This document shows, in pieces, positions 41,832 through 49,683 of a stretch of DNA of 64,000 nt (position 1 is its first letter; each line of letters begins with the position of its first letter). Under the pieces are notes generated by a model that saw only the letters and a list, made by a program, of their open reading frames with translations, did not search any database and had not been told where the DNA came from. The translations under genes and the position numbers were made by a program. Source of the DNA: Mucilaginibacter pineti (lineage in GTDB: Bacteria > Bacteroidota > Bacteroidia > Sphingobacteriales > Sphingobacteriaceae); the NCBI RefSeq assembly GCF_900101875.1, contig NZ_FNAI01000001.1, positions 310,001 to 374,000 of the forward strand. Reading direction: 5' to 3'.

Positions 41832-43175
41832 ATGAATAAGGACGGCCAGCGTAACCAGAAGAAAATATTTGTTTTAGATACCTCTGTGATCCTTTACGAT
41901 CATAACGCTTTTCAAAACTTCCAGGAGCACGATGTAGCCATACCCATTCAGGTATTGGAAGAACTGGACAACAAAAAGAACGGCAACGATACGCGCAATT
42001 TCGAAGCACGCAGCTTTATCCGGCTAATGGATGATCTTTCCCGTAATAGTTTGGTGAACGAATGGATTCCGCTTAATGGTAAAAGCAAGGGCAGCTTTAA
42101 GGTGGCTATGGATATTAAAACCACCGGCACCGATGCAGAACAGGTTTTTGGTAGTGAAAAAACAGATCATCGCATATTAAACGCGGCTTTAGGCTTGCAG
42201 GAAGATAATCCTGATAAAAAGGTAGTACTGGTATCAAAAGATATTTGCCTTCGTTTGAAAGCCAAAGCTCTTAACCTGCATGCCGAAGATTATGAAACTG
42301 GCAAAATAAAAAACCTTGCTGAATTATATACCGGCAAAACCGATGTAGATAAGGTTACCGAAAAACAAATAAACCAACTTACTAAACAAGATTCATTAGC
42401 CGCCGAAGGTTTAAACGTTGAAACTTATACAAATAACCACTTCTACATTTTAAAGGGTAAAAAAAACGAAGTGCCTGGTTTTTACAATGCGCAAACGCAG
42501 CAATTGGAAAAAGTAACCGAGCAGCCGGTGTTCAATATTAACCCGCGGAATATTGAACAAGCTTTCGCAATTCACGCTTTGTTACACCCCGATATTAAAC
42601 TGGTGACTATACAGGGAAATGCAGGTACGGGTAAAACCTTGCTTGCCCTTGCAAGTGCGTTGGAGCAACGTAAATATTACAGGCAGATCTTCGTAACCCG
42701 CCCCATTGTGCCATTAAGTAATAAGGATATTGGCTTTTTACCGGGCGATATAAAATCAAAGATCGACCCTTACATGGCCCCGATATGGGATAACCTGAAA
42801 TTTATAAAAGATCAGTTTGCGGATGACGACAAAATGCAGGCTAAAATTGACGAATTGGTAAGTAACGATAAGATTTCCATAGCGCCATTAGCCTTTATTC
42901 GCGGACGAACTTTAAGCAAGATATTTTTTATTGTAGACGAAGCCCAAAACCTTACCCCTCATGAGGTAAAAACCATTATATCCCGTGCCGGAGAAAATAG
43001 CAAATTTGTATTTACCGGCGATATTTACCAGATAGATACCCCTTATCTGGATGCTGAAAGTAACGGCTTATCGTACCTTATTGATAAAGCCAAGGGGCAT
43101 CCGCTGTACGCGCATATCACTTTACAAAAGGGAGAAAGAAGTGAGCTGGCTAATTTGGCTACGGAGTTATTGTAA
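41832..43175 (+). CDS. PhoH-family ATPase with N-terminal PIN domain
   Basis: A 447-aa PIN-PhoH protein (YlaK/PhoH2-like). Residues about 8-145 are a PIN nuclease domain: KKIFVLDTSVILYD (first Asp), the GSEKTDHRIL segment with acidic residues and KKVVLVSKDICLR-DxxxR. Residues about 235-440 are the PhoH ATPase: Walker A GNAGTGKTLLA, IFFIVDEAQNL (Walker B), FTGDIYQID. Related PIN-PhoH proteins act as RNA helicase/nucleases; the substrate is unknown. It follows the ncRNA with its own likely start site, since TTAATTTAG upstream of the ATG at 41832 only weakly resembles a -7 element. Confidence 0.9.
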   Translation: MNKDGQRNQKKIFVLDTSVILYDHNAFQNFQEHDVAIPIQVLEELDNKKNGNDTRNFEARSFIRLMDDLSRNSLVNEWIPLNGKSKGSFKVAMDIKTTGTDAEQVFGSEKTDHRILNAALGLQEDNPDKKVVLVSKDICLRLKAKALNLHAEDYETGKIKNLAELYTGKTDVDKVTEKQINQLTKQDSLAAEGLNVETYTNNHFYILKGKKNEVPGFYNAQTQQLEKVTEQPVFNINPRNIEQAFAIHALLHPDIKLVTIQGNAGTGKTLLALASALEQRKYYRQIFVTRPIVPLSNKDIGFLPGDIKSKIDPYMAPIWDNLKFIKDQFADDDKMQAKIDELVSNDKISIAPLAFIRGRTLSKIFFIVDEAQNLTPHEVKTIISRAGENSKFVFTGDIYQIDTPYLDAESNGLSYLIDKAKGHPLYAHITLQKGERSELANLATELL

Positions 43176-43182
43176 AACAAAA

Positions 43183-43264
43183 TTTGTCATGCTGAACGTA
43201 GTGAAGCATCTAATGTAAACAATACAAGTCGGCGAATAGATCCTTCGTTTCTCAGGATGACAAA
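43183..43264. repeat. dispersed intergenic inverted-repeat element (TTTGTCATGCTGA...)
   Basis: The element starts TTTGTCATGCTGAACG and ends CTCAGGATGACAAA, giving inverted termini around a variable centre, 82 bp in all. A related compact hairpin with GTCATCCT/AGGATGAC lies at 55583-55609. Such units are frequent between genes in Bacteroidota and carry no coding sequence. It separates the convergent phoH and GH1 genes. Confidence 0.65.
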
Positions 43265-43282
43265 CATTTCTACGGCCAAATC

Positions 43283-44638
43283 CTACTTTAGAAACGCCGC
43301 AAACCACTTGCCTGACGTCTTAACAATACGCTGCTGGGTATTATGATCCACATAAATTAAACCGAAGCGCGGGTGATAGCCTTCGGCCCATTCAAAGTTA
43401 TCGGTAAGTGTCCAAACAAAATAACCGTTTACTTTGCAGCCTTCGTTTTTGGCTTTAAGTACCTGGCCCAAATAATCTTTTAGATACTGCAAACGCTTGG
43501 TATCATTTACCTCATCGCCAGTAACTTTATCCGGAAAAGCGGCCCCGTTTTCGGTGATGATGATGCTTTTAATATTGGGATAAGCATCAAACTTTTTGAT
43601 CATATTATAGATAGACGGCGGATAAACCTCCCATCGCATATCAGTAAGTTCTACATTACGTTTTTCGGCTTTTACTATCCGGGCACCAATATAGGGTGTG
43701 AAAAATGATGATTTTACAATTTCACGGGTATAATTCTGTACACCGATAAAATCAAAATCGAAACTCATATTATCTTCGTCGCCAGGCAGCATATATTTCA
43801 GCAGACCTTTCAAAGCCGGTAAATCTTTTATCGGGTAGCCCATACCCAATATCGGCTCAATAAACAAACGGTTCAGCAAGGCGTCAACCCTAACGGCTGC
43901 GGCCACATCACGCGGATGATCTGTCTGTGCTTCTACCTGCGAGCAGGAAAATGTGGTACCCAGGGTTATATTGGGTAATAACTTGCGTAATATTTTAGCC
44001 CCGGCCACAATGCTTAAAACAGCATGGTGAATGGCTGGTGTAAAATTCCGCATGCCGCTACGGCCAGGTGCATGAATACCAAAAAAGTAGCCGGCCCCCG
44101 TAAAAACCACAGGTTCGTTCATCACCATCCAGTGTTTAACACGGTCGCCAAAGCTTTGGGCGCATATTGTCACAAACTCACTAAACCAGTTTACAATATC
44201 GCGATTTGTCCACCCCCCTTTTTGTTCAAGTATATGCGGCAGATCCCAATGGTAAATAGTTATCCATGGTTCAACGCCTTGTTTAATGCAATAGTTAATA
44301 ATGCGGTTATAGTAGTCTACCCCTGCCTGATTTACCTGCCCTGTACCACCGGGCAATATCCGGCTCCATGAAATAGAAAATCTGAAATTGGGGATGTTAA
44401 GTTGTTTGATAAGGTCGATATCTTCCTGGTAACGATTGTAGAAATCGCAGGCAACGCGGGCATGATGTGCGTTAAGGATCTTGCCTTTTTTTGCCGTAAA
44501 GTTATCCCATACCGATTCGCTTTTACCATCGGCATCATGAGCCCCTTCTATTTGAAAAGCGGCAGTAGAAACACCCCATTGAAAATCGGGGCCAAAAAGT
44601 TTTTTATCGAGCGAGATATCCTGATCAGTAAATTCCAT
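43283..44638 (-). CDS. GH1-family beta-glucosidase
   Basis: A 451-aa glycoside hydrolase family 1 enzyme. The acid/base Glu is in HWMVMNEPVV (about residue 175) and the nucleophile in SIIITENGAAF (about residue 360), the two GH1 hallmarks; GPDFQWGVSTAAFQIEGAHD is the standard N-terminal segment and NFEWAEGYHPRFGLIYVD the C-terminal one. There is no signal peptide, so it is cytoplasmic and splits imported beta-glucosides or cellobiose. No transporter or regulator gene is adjacent. Confidence 0.93.
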   Translation of the reverse strand: MEFTDQDISLDKKLFGPDFQWGVSTAAFQIEGAHDADGKSESVWDNFTAKKGKILNAHHARVACDFYNRYQEDIDLIKQLNIPNFRFSISWSRILPGGTGQVNQAGVDYYNRIINYCIKQGVEPWITIYHWDLPHILEQKGGWTNRDIVNWFSEFVTICAQSFGDRVKHWMVMNEPVVFTGAGYFFGIHAPGRSGMRNFTPAIHHAVLSIVAGAKILRKLLPNITLGTTFSCSQVEAQTDHPRDVAAAVRVDALLNRLFIEPILGMGYPIKDLPALKGLLKYMLPGDEDNMSFDFDFIGVQNYTREIVKSSFFTPYIGARIVKAEKRNVELTDMRWEVYPPSIYNMIKKFDAYPNIKSIIITENGAAFPDKVTGDEVNDTKRLQYLKDYLGQVLKAKNEGCKVNGYFVWTLTDNFEWAEGYHPRFGLIYVDHNTQQRIVKTSGKWFAAFLK

Positions 44639-44708
44639 TAAGCTGAGCTAAGCAAAGCCCAAAAGTGCAATAATAATTATAAAACAAAAATTTAAACACT
44701 TACTTAAT

Positions 44709-44839
44709 GTATGAAAGACGATTTCATACTTTTCATAAACAACCATTCGCGAACGCTTTCGATAAGTCTTGAAAATACATTGATGATTTTCATAATATGC
44801 CTTTTGATTTATATAAAGATACTACCGTAGCATATCTTT
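44709..44839. promoter_or_regulatory. palindromes in the divergent promoter region of the GH1 gene
   Basis: Two dyads lie between the GH1 gene (-) and the DinB gene (+): GTATGAAA/TTTCATAC with a 5-nt loop (44709-44729) and AAAGATA/TATCTTT around ctaccgtagca (44815-44839). They may be operators; the rest of the 275-nt spacer is AT-rich and empty. Confidence 0.35.
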
Positions 44840-44913
44840 ATTGTAACAGTTATATTATCATATTATTAACCCCAAAACTTTGAATAAAACTAATTAAGCC
44901 GGATACTTGTTTC

Positions 44914-45387
44914 ATGATAATGAAAACACACTTCATTAAAATGCTTAATTACGATTATTTCGCCAACAAATTATTGTTGCAGGCCATCGTTGAATCTAAA
45001 ATACAGCACCGCCCTATTCAGCTAATGGCGCATTTATTAATGGCCGAACGTCGCTGGCTCGACAGGTGTAACGAAATTGAACCTTACCCAAATGATTTGT
45101 GGCCAACAGATTTTACTACCGAACGTTTAGCTCATCTGATTGAAGAATATCATGAGGAGTGGATTAACTTTGTAGACAAACTCAATGATAACGATTTTGA
45201 TAAGATCATCAGCTACCAAAACTCTGCCGGCGAAAGTTACCAAACACAATTGAGTGATATAATTACACATTTAATTAATCATGGTACGCATACCCGCGCC
45301 CAGGCAGGGCAGCAATTAAAACTGGCGGGGGCACAAACTTTACCAATAACCGACTATTCGTATTATTTAAGGCAACTAAACCGTTAA
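44914..45387 (+). CDS. DinB/YfiT-family four-helix protein
   Basis: A 157-aa helical-bundle protein. Three His expected as metal ligands are seen in LMAHLLMAERRWL and HLINHGTHTRAQAGQ; MLNYDYFANKLLLQAI is the typical first helix of DinB. The start may be the second ATG at 44920. The family includes metal-dependent thiol transferases, but individual members are unassigned. It precedes the lipoprotein/Sco/cytochrome set by about 50 nt and could be cotranscribed. Confidence 0.85.
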   Translation: MIMKTHFIKMLNYDYFANKLLLQAIVESKIQHRPIQLMAHLLMAERRWLDRCNEIEPYPNDLWPTDFTTERLAHLIEEYHEEWINFVDKLNDNDFDKIISYQNSAGESYQTQLSDIITHLINHGTHTRAQAGQQLKLAGAQTLPITDYSYYLRQLNR

Positions 45388-45440
45388 AATTTAGCCGCAT
45401 TATTGCCATATTTGCTAATCATTACCTATTAATTAAAGCC

Positions 45441-45860
45441 ATGAAAAAAATTCTTTTAGCCGTTATTACCACGAGTGTTTTATTAGGCTGTAACGACGCA
45501 AAAAAGCAGCAATTACAACAGGAAAAACATCTTTTAGAGGACGTTATTGCTGTACATGATAAGGTAATGGCTAATGACGAGCATTTGATGAAAAACAAAA
45601 TGGTGCTGGATAGTATGGTAAAAAATATCCCTACCCCTGCAATCAAAGATTCGGCTACGGTATATTTAAAGTTGGTTGATAGCGCAGATGACGCCATGGG
45701 CGATTGGATGCATAAGTTTGATGCCGAGAACAAGAACAAATCGCACGAGGAAATTATGAATTACCTTGGCGATCAGAAAAAGAAGATCATCGTTATCGAG
45801 GCGCAGATTGATATCGCCGTGAAAGAATCAAACAAATACCTTAGTCAATTTAAAAAGTAA
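45441..45860 (+). CDS. putative lipoprotein
   Basis: A 139-aa protein with a lipobox-like end to its signal peptide (TTSVLLGC, Cys 17). The mature part is highly charged and helical (KKQQLQQEKHLLEDVIAVHD; KIVIEAQIDIAVKE-type), with Met-rich stretches (MKNKMVLDSMV, GDWMHKFD). Databases call some relatives 'viral A-type inclusion protein', which the sequence does not support. Its stop overlaps the start of the Sco gene by one base, so it belongs to the same operon. A role in copper or respiratory assembly is only suggested by position. Confidence 0.8.
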   Translation: MKKILLAVITTSVLLGCNDAKKQQLQQEKHLLEDVIAVHDKVMANDEHLMKNKMVLDSMVKNIPTPAIKDSATVYLKLVDSADDAMGDWMHKFDAENKNKSHEEIMNYLGDQKKKIIVIEAQIDIAVKESNKYLSQFKK

Positions 45861-46507
45861 TGAGGAAATTACTAATAGGCGTTATTATTTTAACGCTATT
45901 TAATGCCTGTAAATCAACAAATAACGCAAAATTACCCATTTTGGGAAACGCTCACGAGGTAACCAAAATGGTAAATGGCAAAAGCGCTACTGTTACCGAA
46001 AGCGCCACCATTCCCGATTTTAAATTTGTAAACCAATACGCCGACACCATAACCCGTAAAAGCCTGGACGGTAAGATCTATGTAGCCGATTTCTTTTTCA
46101 CCACCTGCCCTACAATTTGTCCGGTAATGCACCGCAATATGATAAAGGTTTATGATGAGTTTAAAGGCGATGATAACTTCAGGATCATCTCACACACTAT
46201 CGACCCCAAGTACGATACCGTACCTGTGTTAAAACGTTATGCTGATAAGCTGGGAATAACCGGAAACAGCTGGTGGCTGCTTCACGGCGAAAAGGGCGAT
46301 ACTTATAAAATAGCAACAAGTTACCTGCAGTCTGTACAGGAAAAAAATCCTAACGGCGAATATATCCACGACGGTTATTTTATACTGGTGGATAAGCAAA
46401 AACGCATCCGTGGCACCTACATGGGTACCGACCCAAAAGAGGTTGATAAATTAATTGAGGATATAAAAACCTTAAAAGCCGATCCGGAAGAAGCAGTTGC
46501 CAAATGA
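45860..46507 (+). CDS. SCO1/SenC-family copper chaperone lipoprotein
   Basis: A 215-aa thioredoxin-fold protein with a lipoprotein signal (LTLFNAC). The copper-binding motif is FFTTCPTICPVMH (CxxxC), and the distal His is in YIHDGYFILVD, as in Sco proteins. These deliver copper to the CuA site of cytochrome oxidase or act as thiol-disulfide factors. The neighbouring downstream cytochrome c gene overlaps by 4 nt, which fits a respiratory role. No oxidase gene is in the window. Confidence 0.92.
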   Translation: MRKLLIGVIILTLFNACKSTNNAKLPILGNAHEVTKMVNGKSATVTESATIPDFKFVNQYADTITRKSLDGKIYVADFFFTTCPTICPVMHRNMIKVYDEFKGDDNFRIISHTIDPKYDTVPVLKRYADKLGITGNSWWLLHGEKGDTYKIATSYLQSVQEKNPNGEYIHDGYFILVDKQKRIRGTYMGTDPKEVDKLIEDIKTLKADPEEAVAK

Positions 46508-46920
46508 AATTTAAAATAATTGGTTTTATTACATTGGTATTGATCGTTTTTGCAATATCCTGCCAAAACGATGGCCAGGTAGAATTTAACCGCTATTATT
46601 CCGGCGGTAGTCAAATCTACCAAAGCCATTGCCAAAACTGCCATGGCGCAAAAGGCGAAGGCTTACAGGCGCTCATCCCCCCGCTTACCGATTCGATCTA
46701 TCTTAACAGCAATAAAACAGCATTAGCCTGTTATGTAAAAAATGGCCTCAAAGGAAAAATAACCATCCATAATAAGGTCTTCGACGAAGAAATGCCCTCC
46801 AGTGACCTATCTCCCATTGAAATAGCAAAAGTGCTTACTTATGTTACCAATTCATTCGGTAATAAGATGGGAACTATCAACTTAGAGCAAGTTACCGCTG
46901 ATTTAGGAAAATGTAAATGA
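46504..46920 (+). CDS. monohaem cytochrome c lipoprotein
   Basis: A 138-aa protein with a lipobox-type signal (FAISC) followed by a cytochrome c domain: the haem motif CQNCH (residues about 43-47) and a distal Met in VFDEEMPSSDLSP. Length and motif order match class I cytochromes c. It overlaps the Sco gene (ATGA), so an electron carrier plus copper-chaperone operon is likely. The haem would be attached outside the cytoplasmic membrane. Confidence 0.9.
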   Translation: MKFKIIGFITLVLIVFAISCQNDGQVEFNRYYSGGSQIYQSHCQNCHGAKGEGLQALIPPLTDSIYLNSNKTALACYVKNGLKGKITIHNKVFDEEMPSSDLSPIEIAKVLTYVTNSFGNKMGTINLEQVTADLGKCK

Positions 46921-47060
46921 GGTTCTGGGGTCTGGTTTCAGAGGTGTGAAATCTGTTATCTGAGTTTTGGAAATCTAAGCGCAATTATACATTCTAAACA
47001 AACTGACGACCACCCACCTCAGTCCTCACATCCCAGAAACCAACCCTCAGAAAAATTCCC

Positions 47061-47068
47061 TACCTTTA
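47061..47068 (+). promoter_or_regulatory. candidate -7 element of rnpB
   Basis: TACCTTTA differs from TAnnTTTG in the last base and lies about 5-10 nt before the expected 5' end of the RNA. No clear -33 TTG. Confidence 0.4.
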
Positions 47069-47072
47069 CGGC

Positions 47073-47460
47073 TGCAAAACGTTCTATCGCCGCCAACTTG
47101 TTTGGCGGAGGAAAGTCCGGGCAACACAGAGCATCCTGCTTCCTAACGGGAAGGCGCCGGCAGCCGGCGACAGCAAAGTGCCACAGAAAAGATACCGCCC
47201 CGGTTTTAATTGGGGTAAGGGTGAAAATGTGAGGTAAGAGCTCACAACATTGCCGGGCGACCGGGGATGATGGTAAACCTCAGGAGTTGAAAAACCAAAT
47301 AGGTCCTGAAAGCGGAGCTGCTCGCTCCCGTGTTACGTATACGTAGCCGTTAGGATGGGTAGGTTGTTTAAACCTGTCAGCAATGGCAGGGCCAGATTAA
47401 TGATAGAAACTGCCCGTTAAACGGCAGTACAGAACCCGGCTTACAGATTTGCTGCTGAAA
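47073..47460 (+). ncRNA. rnpB: RNase P RNA, class A
   Basis: The universal core is plain: GAGGAAAGTCCGGGC near 47108, the ACAGAAAAGATACCGCC block near 47183, TAAGGGTGAAA, GGTAAACC, and the closing ACAGAACCCGGCTTACAG at 47430-47445, whose P4 half pairs with the first block. The RNA processes the 5' ends of tRNA. Ends are estimated from the P1 region and terminator and may be off by several bases. It lies between the cytochrome operon and the NtrC-type gene. The 130-nt spacer before it has a weak inverted repeat (GGTTCTGGG/CCCAGAAACC). Confidence 0.95.
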
Positions 47461-47464
47461 ATAG

Positions 47465-47494
47465 ACCCTCTTTCTTTTAGGAAGAGGGTTTTTT
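47465..47494 (+). terminator. rho-independent terminator of rnpB
   Basis: A 10-bp stem with one wobble (47465-47474 with 47480-47489), loop TTTTA, then TTTTT. Confidence 0.85.
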
Positions 47495-47652
47495 AGTTAA
47501 TAGCTAAATGATGATTAACAGCATATCAAAATCACTTACTCAATCATTCACTTAAAATTATCAAAACAACTTACAAATAAAAGTGTTTGGTTTTCTATAC
47601 AAAGCTATATATTAGCAATATTAACATTACTATCTATATCTGAAAATAAAAA

Positions 47653-49032
47653 ATGGCAAAAATTTTAATAATTGACGATGAACGGGCGATACGCAGCACT
47701 CTGCGCGAAATTCTTGAATATGAGGATTACGATGTTGAGGATGTAGATAACGGCGTTGATGGTTTACAACTTATAGAGAAAAAAGACTTCGACCTGGTAC
47801 TGTGCGATATAAAAATGAACCGCATGGATGGTATGGAAGTATTAACAGAAGGACTTGCTTTAAAGCCCGATTTGCCATTTATTATGATATCGGGCCACGG
47901 TACGGTTGAAACTGCGGTAGAGGCCAGTAAAAAAGGCGCATTCGATTTTATATCAAAACCACCTGATCTTAACCGTTTGCTTATCACCGTACGCAACGCG
48001 CTTGATCGCGGAAGTTTGGTTGTTGAGGCTAAGGTATTAAAGCGTAAAGTATCAAAAGTTCGCCCAATATTAGGCGAATCGCAGGCTATACTTAAAATAA
48101 AGGAAACTATTGATCGCGTTGCCCCTACTGATGCACGTGTATTGGTAACCGGCGCCAATGGTAGTGGTAAAGAATTGGTAGCCCGCTGGCTTCATGAAAA
48201 ATCAAACCGTTCAAATGCCCCTATTATTGAGGTAAACTGCGCGGCCATTCCATCAGAATTAATTGAGAGTGAGCTATTTGGTCACGAAAAAGGCTCATTT
48301 ACATCGGCCATAAAACAACGTATAGGCAAATTTGAGTCGGCAAACGGTGGCACGCTTTTCCTGGATGAAATTGGCGATATGAGCCAATCGGCACAAGCTA
48401 AGGTTTTACGTGCCTTACAGGAAAACAAAATAACCCGTGTAGGTGGCGAAAAAGAAATTGAGGTTGATGTACGCGTTGTAGCGGCTACCAATAAAGATTT
48501 GCTTAAAGAAATTGAAGCAGGAAACTTCCGTATGGACCTTTACCACCGCCTGAGTGTTATCCTTATTCACGTACCACCGTTAACAGATCGTAAGGATGAT
48601 ATTGGTTTGCTTACGCAAAGCTTTTTAGACGAAATATGCAATGAATATGGTATGCCGGTTAAAAAGATCTCGGATGCCGCCATGGATGCCCTTAAAGCAC
48701 TACCGTGGACGGGGAACATCCGCGAGCTAAGGAACATGGTAGAACGTTTGATTATTTTAAGCGACAAAACCATTACTGATAATGATGTGCGTGCATTCGC
48801 CAATCCGTCTGCCCCTGTTGTAGCTATAGAGGGCGGCAATGCAGCTCCCCAAACAGATTTTGATCAGTTTAATAATTTCCAGGAGTACAAGGATTTTGCC
48901 GAGCGCGAATACATCAAATTTAAACTGGAAAAAAATAACTGGAATGTATCAAAAACAGCAGATGATATTGATATTCAACGCAGTCACCTATACAGCAAGA
49001 TAGAGAAGTTCGGCCTTAAACGGGGCGAGTAA
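47653..49032 (+). CDS. sigma-54-type response regulator, NtrC family
   Basis: A 459-aa regulator. Receiver domain 1-120 with phosphoacceptor D52 and K102; AAA+ domain about 135-370 with Walker A GANGSGKE (167-174) and Walker B FLDEIGD (236-242); a C-terminal Fis-type helix-turn-helix (SKTADDIDIQRSHLYSKIEK). The GAFTGA loop that contacts sigma-54 reads GSFTSA (214-219): Phe and Thr stay, but Ala and the second Gly are changed. The R-finger-like region is normal. No kinase gene is adjacent. Target genes are not evident. Confidence 0.9.
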   Translation: MAKILIIDDERAIRSTLREILEYEDYDVEDVDNGVDGLQLIEKKDFDLVLCDIKMNRMDGMEVLTEGLALKPDLPFIMISGHGTVETAVEASKKGAFDFISKPPDLNRLLITVRNALDRGSLVVEAKVLKRKVSKVRPILGESQAILKIKETIDRVAPTDARVLVTGANGSGKELVARWLHEKSNRSNAPIIEVNCAAIPSELIESELFGHEKGSFTSAIKQRIGKFESANGGTLFLDEIGDMSQSAQAKVLRALQENKITRVGGEKEIEVDVRVVAATNKDLLKEIEAGNFRMDLYHRLSVILIHVPPLTDRKDDIGLLTQSFLDEICNEYGMPVKKISDAAMDALKALPWTGNIRELRNMVERLIILSDKTITDNDVRAFANPSAPVVAIEGGNAAPQTDFDQFNNFQEYKDFAEREYIKFKLEKNNWNVSKTADDIDIQRSHLYSKIEKFGLKRGE

Positions 49033-49128
49033 CTCATCCCAATAAAGCTATTTTCAAAAGCGGTCGGCAGTAAATGCAGGTCGCTTTCTTTGTAATAGAT
49101 TGTTTATAATTGGCAAAATATTATCCCA

Positions 49129-49590
49129 ATGAAATTATACTTTCTGGCAATTATTTGCGCTGTAGCAATAACATCATGTATCCAAAAAGAAAATAAAACG
49201 GCTCTAAAAACAACGGCTCCTTTGATAGGTACATGGCATTTGGTGTTGAGTAAAAGTATAACCAAGGGCGTTACCACAACTACCACCCCACCCGCCGATC
49301 AGGAAATGATAAAGATGTTCAATGGTACCCATTTTGCTTTTTTTACGCATGATTTGCAGCAAGGAAAAGTTGCTAATCCGGTTTATGAATCGGGTAGCGG
49401 CACGTATAAGTTATCCGGTAATGATTATACAGAACACCTTGCCTATTGCAACTATCGCGAATGGGAAAATCGTGATTTTAAATTTACCCTTGAATTTAAG
49501 GGCGATACACTGATACAAAAGGGCATTGAGAAAATAGAAAAACTTCACATCAATCGCGAAATTATAGAGGAATATGTGAAAATTCGCTAA
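49129..49590 (+). CDS. lipocalin-like lipoprotein
   Basis: A 153-aa secreted lipoprotein with lipobox AITSC. The mature part begins with APLIGTWHLVLSKS, the GTW motif that opens lipocalin-like domains, and continues with beta strands (HFAFFTHD, SGSGTYKLSG, FKFTLEFKGDTLIQKG) ending in a short helix. Ligand unknown. It stands alone between the NtrC-type gene and the glycosidase-like gene. Confidence 0.7.
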   Translation: MKLYFLAIICAVAITSCIQKENKTALKTTAPLIGTWHLVLSKSITKGVTTTTTPPADQEMIKMFNGTHFAFFTHDLQQGKVANPVYESGSGTYKLSGNDYTEHLAYCNYREWENRDFKFTLEFKGDTLIQKGIEKIEKLHINREIIEEYVKIR

Positions 49591-49683
49591 CCAATTTTAA
49601 TTACTTATCTATCAAACATATATTGTAAATATTACTTTACATAAGCAGCAAGTGCTGCATGCAATTAATTAACATCCGTTTAA

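Noticed and set aside
43183..43264. Remnant of an insertion sequence
   Set aside because: Only 82 bp, no transposase piece, no target duplication visible; better seen as a spacer repeat.
46921..47060. Riboswitch or leader in front of rnpB
   Set aside because: Only a weak imperfect inverted repeat is seen; it looks like a spacer repeat, and rnpB needs no leader.
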